A stretch of DNA of 64,000 bases from Cyclina sinensis (taxonomy: Eukaryota; Mollusca; Bivalvia; Venerida; Veneridae): contig JAAONU010000003.1 of NCBI GenBank assembly GCA_012932295.1, forward strand, positions 30,800,361 through 30,864,360, read 5' to 3'. Positions within the stretch are counted from its first letter, which is position 1. The number at the start of each line of letters is the position of its first letter. The notes below the pieces were generated by a model that worked only from the letters and a program-made list of their open reading frames with translations, did not search any database and had not been told where the DNA came from. Positions 1 through 12,900 of the stretch are shown one piece after another. A program made the translations under genes and the position numbers.

Positions 1-1165
1 AGTGTGTTGTTCTGGTTGCAGTGGTGGAAACTGCAGTCACCATGGCTGCAGTTGCAGTGGTGTTGGTGGTTGCTCTAAGGTTGTGTTTTTTGTTGTGGTG
101 GTGGTGACTGTGGCTGTGTTGGTGGTGGTAGTATTTGATTGTATTCACTGTACAGTGCAGTATGATATGGTCCATGCCATGTTTTTTTTTTATAATATTT
201 TGTACCTTGTTTAAAGCTCCAATGTATAAATTTAATTGAGTGTTTTTTTTTTTCAAAAAATCAGCTGATTGTATGTGTATTTAAAAGTTTGAATTTAGTA
301 TTAAAATAATCAATTTATATGCACACTGTTTTTTGATGTACCTTGTTTGTAAAATAAGTTATACTTAGCCTGTTATTAAAATTATGGTCCATGCTCTGTG
401 AATAAATATGGTTATGTTTGTAATATTAAGACTTAATCTGTATTGTATGTGCAATTCACTGTTATTTCACCGTCTTTCTAAACTGATTAGTATTTTCGTA
501 TTAAAACTTTTGATTTTATGTCATCATGTAAAATTGACACTGCATTTTCAATATACCTTCTTTTAATATTACCACCGTTTTTTAAAGTGTGGTCTGTGCT
601 ATGTGGTTCTATAGATGAATATTGCAATGTTTGTAATTTTAAGACTTGATCAATTTATAGTCTGTACAATTTTATATTATGTTACTGTGCTTCTAACTTT
701 ATTAGCTTTGTGTATGTCTCTTTATTAATTACCTGCATGTGTGTACCTTTAAACATGTTTTCATACAGAGTTTTTTTAATTCGTTGTCTGTGCCATGTTT
801 CTTAGTTTGATATTCCTTTCTATGTTTATAGTTATGTTCTGTGCATGTTCCTCAAGTGTATAATCTAAGTTCCTTTTTTTCCAATAACTGATTGGAATAT
901 ATTCTTAAAATTTTGGATTTTTTATCATTAATTAAAACTTAATTGACACTGCATTTTTGATATACCTTGTTTTTAAAAGTAATACTATCAATGTTTTTTT
1001 TTTATTATTATTATTATAACAGTGTGGTCCATGCAATTTGGCTCTATAAATGAGTATTGTATTGTTTATGACACTAGCTATACACTGTTTAATTCATATG
1101 TTACATAACTGTGTTTTAATGAAATAATGACCTTTGTATGCTCCTCTTGAACTGATAGATATGTA
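1..1165. repeat. GT-rich low-complexity start and degenerate ~210-bp tandem repeat
   Basis: Bases 1-150 are GT/GTG-rich and give a meaningless Cys/Val-rich frame. From about 160 a diverged unit recurs with the marker ATGGTCCATGC or a variant near 170, 383, 592, 785 and 1022, followed by TCTATAnATGAATATTG and TTAAGACTT blocks. Spacing is about 190-240 bp. No gene is supported. Confidence 0.5.
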
Positions 1166-2068
1166 TCATGCATCATCCCCTCATCTCAAAACACCAGGGT
1201 CATAATCTGAATCCAAACACTTGACACACCCATCACCTTTTCCATTGTAACCATTCTCCTCATCTCAGAGCACCAATGTAGTAGTCTGAATCTACCCGAA
1301 ACACATGACAAACCCATCACCCATTCCATTGTAACTTTTCTCCTCATCTCAAGACACCAGGGTAGTAAATTAAATCTACCCCAAACACATGACAGACCCA
1401 TCACCTGTTCCATTTTTACCTTCTCCTCATCTCAAAACACCAGGGTAGTAATCTGATTGTACCCCAAACACATGACACACCCATCATCTGTTCCATTGTA
1501 ACCCTTCTCCTTATCTCAAAACACCAGGGTGGTAATCTGAACCTACACGAAACATATGACACACCCATAACCTGTTCCATTGTAACTCTTCTCCTTATCT
1601 AAAAACACCAGGGTAGTAATCTGAATCTACCCAAAACACATGACACACCCATCACCTGTTCAATTGTAACCCTTCTCCTCATCTCAAAACACCAGGGTAG
1701 TAATCTGAATCTACCCCAAATGCATAACACACCCATCACCTGTTCCATTGTAACCCTTCTACTCATTTCAAAACACCAGGGTGGTAATCCGATTCCACCC
1801 CAAACACATGACACACCCATCATTTGTTCCATTGTAACCCTTCTCCTTATCTCAAAACACCAGGGTGGTAATCTGAACCTACACGAAACATATGACACAC
1901 CCATAACCTGTTCCATTGTAACTCTTCTCCTTATCTAAAAACACCAGGGTAGTAATCTGAATCTGCCCAAAACACATGACACACCCATCACCTGTTCCAT
2001 TGTAACCCTTCTCCTTATCTCAAAACACCAGGGTGGTAATCTGAATCCTCCTTAATCATGACACATCC
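1165..2068. repeat. 84-bp minisatellite, about 11 copies
   Basis: The marker CACCAGGG recurs at 1690, 1774, 1858, 1942 and 2026, exactly 84 bp apart, with earlier copies back to about 1191. Each unit carries CATGACACACCCATCACCTG and CCATTGTAACCCTTCTCC. Because 84 is divisible by 3, both strands show long spurious open frames with a 28-residue period. Neighbouring units differ by few substitutions, so the array is young. Confidence 0.9.
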
Positions 2069-3831
2069 ATCACCTGCTGCTTCCCAATACATGATAGGAA
2101 TAAGTTAGTATTAGTTTATGATACTAGGATCATTCATATAGAAAGATTAAAGTTGTTCATGTGAAGGACTATTTGGCAGCATCTCTGACCAAATAATAGG
2201 TCATGTGTCTGGCAGGCTGCAAAAAGTAATGCTATGTGGCTCATTTCTGATAAAAAGTAATGATTCATGTTAAAAAGTTAAGGTAATTCAAGTAAGTGTC
2301 TGTTTGGCAAAATTTCTTATGAACACCAAAATCCAGGTTTCAAGTTGGTAAAATTGATTCATGCAATGGACTGTTTGGAAGATTATTGCTGACAAAAATA
2401 AGGGGAGCTGTTTGTGATGCAAATTAAGGTCAAATTAAGTTCATTCATGTTAAGAGCTGTTTGGCAGCTTCCTCGCCAAAATTAAGATAAAGATACAGAT
2501 GGAAAGATTTATAATATTCTAGTATTAGTAAATGTCTGTTCTTCAGCTCATTTCTGACTTAAGCTTACTTAAAGATTCAGTAAAACAGGTTAAGTTGATT
2601 CCCCTTAAAAACTGTTTGGTTGCATTTCTGACCAAAATTAAGATAAAAATAAAGATAGGGAGATTTAAAATATTCTTGTAAATATCTGTTCTGCAGCTCA
2701 TTTCTAATTTAAACCTTTTTAAAGATTCAATAAGCATGTTGGATTGATTCCTGCAAAGAACTTTTTGGCAGCATATCTGATCAAAATTAAGATAAAGATA
2801 AGCAGATTTATAAAATTACAATAAATGTCTGTTCTGCATCAAATTTCTCACATAAAAAGTAAAGCAGGTTAAGGTGATTCCTGTGTAAAAACTGTTTGGC
2901 AGCATATCTGACAAAAGTTAAGATAAAGATACAAGTAGGAAGATTTAAAATATTCTTATAAAGGTATGTTTTGCAGCTCATTTTTAAGCTTAACTTACTT
3001 AAAGATTCAGATAAGCAGGTTAATGTTATTCCTGATAAGAAGTGATTGGTAGCATTTCTGTCCAAAGTTAAGATAAAGGTACAGATGGAAAGATTTATAA
3101 TATTCTAGTATTAGTAAATGTCTATCTGCAGCTCATTTCTGACTTAAACTTACTTAAAGATTCAGTAAAACAGGTTAAGTTGATTCCCCTTAAAAACTGT
3201 TTGGTTGCATTTCTGACCAAAATTAAGATAAAAATAAAGATAGGGAGATTTAAAATATTCTTGTAAATATCTGTTCTGCAGCTCATTTCTAATTTAAACC
3301 TTCTTAAAGATTCAATAAGCATGTTGGATTGATTCCTGCAAAGAACTTTTTGGCAGCATATCTGATCAAAATTAAGATAAAGATAAGCAGATTTATAAAA
3401 TTACAATAAATGTCTGTTCTGCATCAAATTTCTCACATAAAAATTCAGTAAAGCAGGTTAAGGTGATTATTGTAAAAAAAATAGCTTGGCTGCATTTCTG
3501 ACAAAAATTAAGATAAAGATACAAGTAGGAAGATTTAAAATATTCTAATAAAGGTATGTTTTGCAGCTTATTTCTAAGCTTAACTAACTTAAAGACCCAG
3601 ATAAGCAGGTTAATGTGATTGCTGATAAGAAGTGACTGGCAGCATTTCTGACCAAAATTAAGATAAAGATACAGATAGGCAGATTTATAAAATTCCAGTT
3701 AACATCTGATCTGCAGCAAATTTCTTATTTAAAAATTCAGTAAAGCAGGTTAAGGTGATTCCTGTGTAAAAACTGTTTGGCACCATATCTGACAAAAGTT
3801 AAGATAAAGATACAAGTAGAAAGATTTAAAA

Positions 3832-4973
3832 TAGGGCCGGGAACGAATGAGGAATTTGATGTTCGAATATTCGTTTTCCATATTCGAATATATTCGAATA
3901 TTCGTTTTTACAAAATTTGTTTCAATATTTCTATTTTACGTAGTATCCGAAATTGATTACGTCGAATACTATACTACTGCTTGGAATAATCGACGATTAA
4001 GAAGACCTTTATTTACTATGTCAAAGCTTTTTGTTTTATTGATTGTAAATCGATATATGTATGAAACATTCTTTAGATAAATTTAGCTATAACGCAGTAA
4101 ATATCACATGGAGTCTAATTTCTACGGAATAAATATCTTCAGACGGAATATAGACATTTCCCATGCTTTCATTACGCCATGAACGTGAAATGAGCATCTT
4201 ATTAAACATGTATGTTCTTACCTTTCTTAGATGTAGGATGTTGTGAATTGAGATGATTTAGTAGGTTAGAAGTAGTCCCTTTATACTCAAACACTTTCTT
4301 GCATAGCTCGCAAGTAGCTTAAGACTAATCAATAGAACGTCAAAAGTAATTCCAAACACGGGACGACATTGCGATATATTGACTTTTGATTTTTTTTTTT
4401 CAACAGAATAGATACGTCCAAAATCATCCCTTCAAAAAAATCTGTAAACAATGTTTGCAAAAAGTTATTGGTTCCGAGTAGAGCTTTAAATTTCCTTTGG
4501 GTGAAATAGAGTTAAGTTTAGAGTGATGAATATCGATTGGTCGATTGTTCTAGCATGATTAATAAGTGCCGATTTATTCTTCTTCACAAAAATTAAGACA
4601 ATTATCGATTGATCGGAAAGATTAAAGCTCAGAAAACAATAAAGTAAGATAATTAAAGTCGGCAAAAGTTACATTATAAACTGTTTGACAGGTAAATTAC
4701 AAACTGTGAAACGGGTGCCCTTTTGATCAACTATACCCCAAACTTTTCACAGTTAATTGGCGATAATCGTTGACACGCGTTATACAAACATATGAACACC
4801 TGGTCAAGTGAAGTTCAAGGGTTTAATTTACGATCTGTGAAATTTGAAAGTTAAAAAAAAGAGAAAAAAAATCAAAACGTTTCTTTTCTCGAATATTCGT
4901 ATTCGTTTTTCAATGTTCGAATATTCGGTAGTGTTTCAAATATTCGAATATTCGAATATAATTCCCGGCCCTA
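3832..4973. mobile_element. hAT-type DNA transposon, 1142 bp, complete ends
   Basis: The termini are TAGGGCCGGGAA and its exact inverse TTCCCGGCCCTA. The element is flanked by a perfect 8-bp duplication ATTTAAAA at 3824-3831 and 4974-4981, the hallmark of hAT transposition. Subterminal DNA on both sides is packed with ATTCGAATATTCG palindromes, candidate transposase-binding sites. Neighbouring satellite monomers (for example near 3533) preserve the empty site GATTTAAAATATTC. Internally there is only a decayed zinc-finger exon on the - strand, so the copy is non-autonomous. Confidence 0.9.
4222..4369 (-). pseudogene. Decayed BED-type zinc-finger exon of a hAT transposase
   Basis: Reading the - strand from an ATG at 4369, the frame begins SSRVWNYF, meets three in-frame stops, and then continues ATCELCKKVFEYKGTTSNLL followed by NHLNSQHP. 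This C-x2-C ... H-x4-H arrangement with W and F upstream is the BED finger found at the N-terminus of hAT transposases (family knowledge). It ends at a donor GGTAAG near 4221. The catalytic RNase-H-like part is not found in the element. Confidence 0.7.
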
Positions 4974-7900
4974 ATTTAAAATATTCTTATAAAGGTATGT
5001 TTTGCAGCTCATTTTTAAGCTTAACTTACTTAAAGATTCAGATAAGCAGGTTAATGTTATTCCTGATAAGAAGTGATTGGCAGCATTTCTGTCCAAAGTT
5101 AAGATAAAGGTACAGATGGAAAGATTTATAATATTCTAGTATTAGTAAATGTCTATTCTTCAGCTCAGTTAAGACTTAAACTTACTTAAAGATTCAGTAA
5201 AACAGGTTAAGATGATTCCTGATAAGAACTGTTTGGCTGCATTTCTGATCTAAATTAAGATAAAGATAGGCAGAATTATAAAATTCCAAAAAATGTCTGT
5301 TCTGCAGCAAAGTTCTGAGTTAAAAATTCAGTAAAGCAGGTTAAGGTGATTATTGTAAAAACTGTTTGGCACCATATCTGACAAAAATTAAGATAAAGAT
5401 AAAAGTGGGAAGATTTAAAATATTCTAATAAAGGTATGTTTTGCAGCTCATTTCTAAGCTTAACTTACTTAAAGATTGAGATAAGCAGTTTAATGTTATT
5501 CCTGATAAGAAGTGATTGGCAGCATTTCTGACCAAAATTAAGATAAAGATACAGATAGGCAGATTTATAAAATTCCAATAAATATCTGTTCTGTAGCAAA
5601 TTTCTGATTTAAAAATTCAGTAAAGCAGGTTAACGTGATCATTGTAAAAAAACTGTTTGGCACCATTTCTGACAAAAATTAAGATAAAGATATAAGTAGG
5701 AAGATTTATAAAATTCCAATAAATATCTGTTCTGCAGCAAATTTCTTATTTAAAAATTCATTAAAGCAGGTAAGGGTGATTCCTGTTTAAAAACTTTTTT
5801 GCACCATTTCTGACAAAAATTAAGATAAAGATACAAGTAGGAAGATTTATAATATTCTTAAAATTCTCTGTTTTGCAGCTCATTTCTAAGCTTAACTTAC
5901 TTAAAGATTCAGATAAGCAGGTTAATGTTATTCCAGATAAGAAATGATTGGCAGCATTTCTAACCAAAGTTAAGATAAAGGTACAGCTGGAAAGATTTAT
6001 AATATTCTAGTATTAGTAAATGTCTGTTCTTCAGCTCATTTCTGACTTAAACTTACTTAAAGATTCAGTAAAACAGGTTAAGTTGATTCCTGTTAAGAAC
6101 TGTTTGGCAGCATTTCTGATCAAAATTAAGATAAAGATCAAAATAGGCAGAATTATAAAATTTAAAAAAAAATGTCTGTTCTGCAGCAATGTTCTGCGTT
6201 AAAAATTCAGTAAAGCAGGTGATTATTGTCAAAAGACTTTTTGTTACCATTTCTGACAAAAATTAAGAAAAAGATACAAGTAGGAAGATTTATAATATTC
6301 TAATAAAGGTATGTTTTGCAGCTCATTTCTAACCTTAACTTACTTAAAGATTCAGATAAGCAGGTTAATGTTATTCCTGATAAGAAGTGATTGGCAGCAT
6401 TTCTGACCAAAGTTAAGATAAAGGTACAGATGGAAAGATTTATAATATTCTAGTATTAGTAAATGTCTGTTCTTCAGCTCATTTCTGACTTAAACTTACT
6501 TAAAGATTCAGTAAAACAGGTTTAGTTGATTCCTGTTAAGAACTGTTTGGCTGCATTTCAATGTCTGTTCTGCAGAAAATTTCTGACTTAAAAATTCAGT
6601 AAAGCAGGTTAAGGTGATTCCTGTAAAAGTTGTTTGGCAGCATTTCTGACCAAAATTAAGATAAAGATACAGATATGCAGATTTATAAAATTCCAATAAA
6701 TGTCTGTTCTGCAGCAAATTTCTTATTTAAAAATTCATTAAAGCAGGTTAAGGTGATTCCTGTATAAAAACTTTTTTGCACCATTTCTGACAAAAATTAA
6801 GATAAAGATACAAGTAGGAAGATTTATAATATTCTAATAAAAGTATGTTTTGCAGCTCATTTCTGACATAAACTTACTTAAAGATTCAGATAAGCAGGTT
6901 AATGTTATTCCTGATAAGAAGAAATTGGCAGCATTTCTGACCAAAATTAAGATAAAGATACAGATGGAAAGATTTATAATATTCTAGTATTAGTAAATGT
7001 CTGTTCTTCAGCTCATTTCTGACTTAAACTTACTTAAAGATTCAGTAAAACAGGTTAAGTTGATTCCTGTTAAGAACTGTTTGGCAGCATTTCTGATCAA
7101 AATTAAGATAAAGATAAAAATAGGCAGAATTATAAAATTAAAAAAAAATGTCTGTTCTGCAGCAATGTTCTGCGTTAAAAATTCAGTAAAGCAGGTGATT
7201 ATTGTCAAAAGACTTTTTGTTACCATTTCTGACAAAAATTAAGAAAAAGATACAAGTAGGAAGATTTATAATATTCTAATAAAGGTATGTTTTGCAGCTC
7301 ATTTCTAACCTTAACTTACTTAAAGATTCAGATAAGCAGGTTAATGTTATTCCAATAAGAAGTGATTGGCAGCATTTATAACCAAAGTTAAGATAAACAT
7401 ACAGATGGAAAGATTGATAATATTCTAGTATTAGTAAATGTCTGTTCTTCAGCTGATTTCTGACTTAAACTTACTTAAAGATTCAGTAAAACAGGTTAAG
7501 ATGATTTCTGTTAAGAACTGTTAGGCTGCATTTCTGATCAAAATTAAGATAAAGATAAAAATAGGCAGAATTAAAAAATTCCAAAAATGTCTGTTCTGCA
7601 GCAAAGTTTTGAGTTAAAAATTCAGTAAAGCAGGTTAAGGTGATTATTGTAAAAAAAATTGTTTGGCACCATTTCTGACCAAAATTAAGATAAAGATACA
7701 GATAGGCAGATAAATAAAATTCCAATAAATGTCTGTTCTGCACCAAATTTCTTATTTAAAAATTCATTAAAGCAGGTTAAGGCGATTCCTGTATAAAAAC
7801 TTTCTTGCACCATTTCTGACAAAAATTAAGATAAATTTACATGTAGGAAGATTTAAAATAGTCTAATAAAGGTATGTTTTGCAGCTCAATTCTAACTTAA

Positions 7901-9470
7901 CTTACTTAGAGATTCAGATAAGCAGGTTAATGTTATTTCTGATAAGAAGTGATTGGCAGCATTTCTGCCCAAAATTAAGATAAAGATACAGATAGGCAGA
8001 TTAACAAAATTCCAATAAATATCTGTTCTGCACCAAATTTCTGACTTAAACTTAAAAATTCATTAAAGCAGGTTAAGGTGATTCCTGTATAAAAACTTTC
8101 TTGCACCCTTTCAAAAATTAAGATAAAGGTACAAGTAGGAAGATTTATAATATTCTAATAAAGGTATGTTTTGCAGCTCATTTCTAACCTTAACTTACTT
8201 AAAGATTCAGATAAGCAGGTTAATGTTATTCCAGATAAGAAATGATTGGCAGCATTTATAACCAAAGTTAAGATAAAGGTACAGCTGGAAAGATTTATAA
8301 TATTCTAGTATTAGTAAATGTCTATTCTTCAGCTCATTTCTGACTTAAACTTACTTAAAGATTCAGTAAAACAGGTTAAGTTGATTCCTGATAAGAAGTG
8401 ATTGGCAGCATTTCTGACTAAAATTAAGATATAGATACAGATAGACAGATATATAATATTATAATAAATGTCAATTCTGCAGCTCATTTATTACTTGCAT
8501 TACTTAAAAATTCAAGTAAACATTTTTAAAAGCTATTTGGCAACATTTCTAACTTAATTAAATTAAAGAAACAGATAGACAAATTTATAACATTCCAGTA
8601 AATGTCTGTTTTGCCTCCAATTTCTGACTTAAACTTACTTAAAGATTCAGAAAAGCAAGTTAAGGTAATTCCTGTTTACTGTTTGGCAGCATTTCTGACC
8701 AAAATTAGGATAAAGATACAGATAGGCATAACTATAATATTCTAATGAAAGTCTGTTCTGCAGTTCATTCCTGATTTAAACTTGCTTAAAATTCAGATAA
8801 GCATGTTTGAATGATTCTTTGAAAAAATATTGGCAACATTTCTGACCAAAATTAAGATAAAGATTCATAATATTCCAATTAAATGTCTGTTTTGCTGCCC
8901 ATTACTAATTTGAACTTACTTAAGGATGCAGATAAACGTTAAGTGATTCTTGTTAAGAAATTATTTGCAGCAGTTCTTACCAAAATTAAGATACAGAGAA
9001 AATTTATAATATTCTAATAAAGGTTAATGCTCTACAGCTCATTTTTGGCTTAAACTGGCTTAAGGATTCAGACAAAAAGTAGGGAAAAGATACAAATAGG
9101 CAGATTTTTAATATTCTAATAAATATTCTGCAGCTCATTTCTTACTTACACTACTTAAAAAATTCAGAAAAGCAGGTTAAGGTAATTTCTGTTAATATCT
9201 GTTTGGCAGCATTCCTGACCAAAATTAAGATAAAGGTATGGATAGGCAGATTTATAATATTGTAATGAATGTCTTTTCTGCAACTCTTTAGAACTGTTTG
9301 GCAGCATTTCTAACCAAACCTTTGGTTAAGTTTCAGTTAGGCAGGTAAAAGTGATTCTGGTAAAGTACTGTTAGGCAACTCATCTTTTAGGTTAGGATTA
9401 AGTTGACAGGTTTAACTCTTTTTCCTTGAAGCTATGTTTGGCAGCATTTCTGACCAAAACTAACCTGTCC

Positions 9471-9900
9471 CATCAAAAACATTGTTAAAGCTTCTGTGGC
9501 TTCCAAGTTTAATTTTTACATAATTTACTAGTATCTTAGGATCACCCACTCTATTCTAAGGACTGATTTGACCTCTGACAAAATTTTCAAAAGAAGCATG
9601 TACATTTACAGTATTTTTTTAAGTTTTCAAATGGTAAGAAGTCTTAAACCTCACCTTCCCTGCACTGCATGCACTACTCCCTTCACTTGCTTTAGACTTT
9701 TGCCATTTGAAAATGTGTAAGTTAGTGAAATTATCTAGAATTTATTAATGTCACTGTAATATTTTGTCTGGAGGAAAAATCAGGTTTAATTCATGTTATA
9801 TACTCAGATAATAGAGTGGAGTAAAATTAGTTTATTTTCTAATTATTGTAATTAATTATTAATTTCAATTAAATATGTATTTTAAACAGACAGCTTTTTG
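9471..9900. other. Single-copy AT-rich spacer between satellites
   Basis: Transition between the 147-bp and 240-bp satellite arrays. No repeated unit, no coding sequence and no recognisable element. Confidence 0.5.
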
Positions 9901-12900
9901 TCTGTGGAAAGTTTGACAGAGTTATGGTTCTCTGTATTTAAAAATGGATATCTTAGCAAAGGGTATTGCTCCTAAGAAGTTATCTTTATTTATATTTAAT
10001 TTAATTAGGGATTGACAGGGTTTGGTTTTCTTTACAAAATAATGTTTCTTGCATGAACAGGATGGTAGAAGTGTATTGATTATAAACTTTTAAAAGAATT
10101 TGTGTTAGTAGCCTCTCTGAACATGGCATGTGCTCCCTGCCTTAAATTTAGAGGAATAGGTGCCATACTTCATTAGGGTGCCATCATTTTATGAGAATAT
10201 ATACATTAAGACACATTGTGTGTCTTGCAGGGTTATGGCTAGGTCTTTTTATGCTAATGTAAAAGAGAAAGTTGCAAAAAATCTGAAAAATATGTCGTAT
10301 CATCTTAGCAGTTCAAGATAACTAATCTAAATGAATTCCAATGTTAAAAAAAAATATTGCCAAAAATGTCTTAAGTCAGTACAATTTATAGGTTAGAATA
10401 ATGGTTCCTTAATGAGTATTAATATATGGGATAAGTATGCAAAAACAAGACAAATCCTATGTCTGTGAGCTTAACAGTTTCTGTATGCCTGTATAATTGG
10501 CAAAGTTATGGTTTCATCAATAACATGTTTCCATGAATATGGGAAAGTACATTTAATGAGATGACAAGAATAATTATGCTTCTCTAATACTAGAGTAAAA
10601 AAAGTCATAATACTTCATTTTGGAATCATACATTTAGAACAAGATAAACAATTCAGTAAAGTGAAGACATCTGTACAAGTAAAGTAAATTAATGGCAGAG
10701 TTAATTGGTTTCTACTAATATAATATTTTTCTATGAATATGTGGAAGTATGAGCAACTTTAAATCTGATTGTCTTAAAATAGGGTATAAGATCATTATAC
10801 TGCCTTCTGTTGTCATCATTATATAAAAGATCTGAAATAATGAGTAAAAGGTCAAAATAATTCTTACTGTATAATTCAAATTCAAGATAGCAAATCTGGA
10901 CAAATTCCTATAGAAAGTAACATATACTGCCTTAATCTTAGTCTTAAATCAATATCAATTAAAAAGTAAGAGTTATTGCTTCTTAAATTGAAATCATGTT
11001 TTTAGCAAGAACATTCTGCCTTTCTGTTGTTTAAGTATTTCTAATTTCATTATGATCATCAACTTTTTGCTTTCCACTGTTACTTTTCCGTGAGGATGTG
11101 AAAGAGTGAGCTGAAATAACTGTGATTGGCATAATCTGCCTGCCTGAAAATATAATTTAAGATCATTTATATTGCCCTCTGTTGTCATCATTTTCAAGGG
11201 GTAATTTTAGATTTAGTACAATGAGATACATTTAGATGCACTCTAATGTCAGTATAATCAGCAGAGCTCTTGTTTTCATTATTAAAACAAATTTATGTAA
11301 AAGTTTAAACTGTAGCAAATCTGATTCTTATATGTATCATGTCTGAAATAAGGAGTTAAAGGTCGAAATTCTTCTTTCATCATTATAAATTCAGGAAGAC
11401 AATTTAGATATATTTTAATACTGCCATAAGTAAAATATACTGCCTTAGTTATAGTCTAAAATCTGTACAATTTAAAGGTGGGAGAGTTTCTAACTGAAAT
11501 TGTGTTTCCAGTAAAAACATTCTGTCCTTCTGTTGTTTAAAATGTATTTAAGTTTATTTATATATGTATTTTGACATATTTCTTTGAGTATGTGAAAATA
11601 TGAGCTGCAATTAGTCTGACTGGCCATAATCTGCCTATCTAAAAATATAGTTAAAGAATATTCCTCTTCCTTCTGTCATCATCATTTTACAAGATTCAGT
11701 ATGGGGAGACAATTTGTAATACATTCTAATGTCAGTGTGATCAGTAGAATTATTGTTTTCATTATTAAAACATGTAAAATTTTAAATTACAGCAAATCTG
11801 ATTCTTATTTGTAGCCTGTCTGAAATAAGGAGATAAAGGTCAAAATATTTACCATTAAAATTCAAGAATGAAAATCTAGATAAATTTCAATACTGCCATA
11901 AGTATAGTCAATGTAAAATTCAGTAAAAAGGTAAATTCTGTATAGTGAGATACATTTTGATAACATTATGATGTCATTATCTTAAGCAGAGTTATTTTCA
12001 TAATTAAAACAAGTGTAAAAGTTCAAGCTGCAGAAAATTTGATTCTTATTTGTAACCTGTCTGAAATAAGGAGCTAAAGGTCAAAATACTTAACATTAAA
12101 ATTCAAGAATGAAAATCTAGATAAATTTCAATACTGCCATAAGTAAAATGAATGTAAAATTTAGTATAAAGGAAATTCTGTTTAGTGAGATACATTTTGA
12201 TAACATTATGATGTCATTATGATTATCAGAGTAATTTTCATAATTAAAACAAGTTTGTATAAGAGTTTTAGTGACTTAAAAACCGATTCTTATTTGTAAT
12301 CTGTCTGGAATAAGAAGTTAAAGGTCAAAATACTTATCAGAATAGAAAATCTAGATAAATTTCAATACTGCCATAAGTAAAATATACTGCCTTATTTATA
12401 GTCTAAAATAAGTATAATTTAAAAGTGAGAGTAAGGGTTTCTAACTAAAATCATGTTTTCAGTGAGAACATTCTGCTTTTCTGTTGTTCAAAATGTATTA
12501 AGTTTTTGGAAAAGTATGCAGAAAATGCAACCCTTTAAGGTTTGACAACTCAAACAGTTGTCTTATGTCATTATGATCATCAGAGTTATGGATTCTCTTA
12601 TATCTTAATATGTTTTTATGAGGATGTATTCAAATGTATAAGCTGCAATAAATTTAATTGACATAATCTGCCTGCCCTAAAATGTAGTTTAAGATCATTA
12701 TACTGACCTCTGTTGTCATCAAATTACAACAGGTCACGTTTTAAATTCAGTATTGTGAGATACTGTTGATGTACTTTTTAATGTTGGTTTGATAAACAGA
12801 GATGTGGTTTCCATTATTAAAAACATGTTTTTGTAAAGATTTAAGCTGCAGCAAATTTTATCTGATTTTTATTTGACCCTTGTCTGAAATGAGAAGTAAA

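Larger units (their letters stand above)
2100..9470. repeat. ~147-bp satellite array with higher-order structure
   Basis: About 45-50 monomers carry AAATTAAGATAAAGATACAG, GGCAGCATTTCTGACC and GATTCAGTAAAGCAGGTTAA. Three monomer types differ in the linker: CTAGTATTAGTAAATGTCTG, CCAATAAATGTCTGTTCTGC and CTAATAAAGGTATGTTTTGC. They are arranged in higher-order blocks: the segment near 2540-2740 recurs at 3122-3322 (about 580 bp, four monomers) and 6000-6250 recurs at 6977-7230 (977 bp). Copies decay toward 8500-9470. The array is split by a hAT-type insertion at 3832-4973. Frames of about 49 codons per monomer are artefacts of the period. Confidence 0.9.

Noticed and set aside
2..214. Cys/Val-rich 70-codon frame at the left edge
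   Set aside because: A product of GT/GTG low-complexity DNA, with no family resemblance.
1186..1938. Open frames of 70-105 codons on both strands
   Set aside because: They follow the 84-bp minisatellite (28 codons per unit) and repeat the same 28 residues. Open on both strands only because the period is a multiple of three.
2543..7746. Ten or so 60-87 codon frames, mostly on the - strand
   Set aside because: All are the same ~49-codon segment of the 147-bp satellite. No start context or conservation beyond the repeat.
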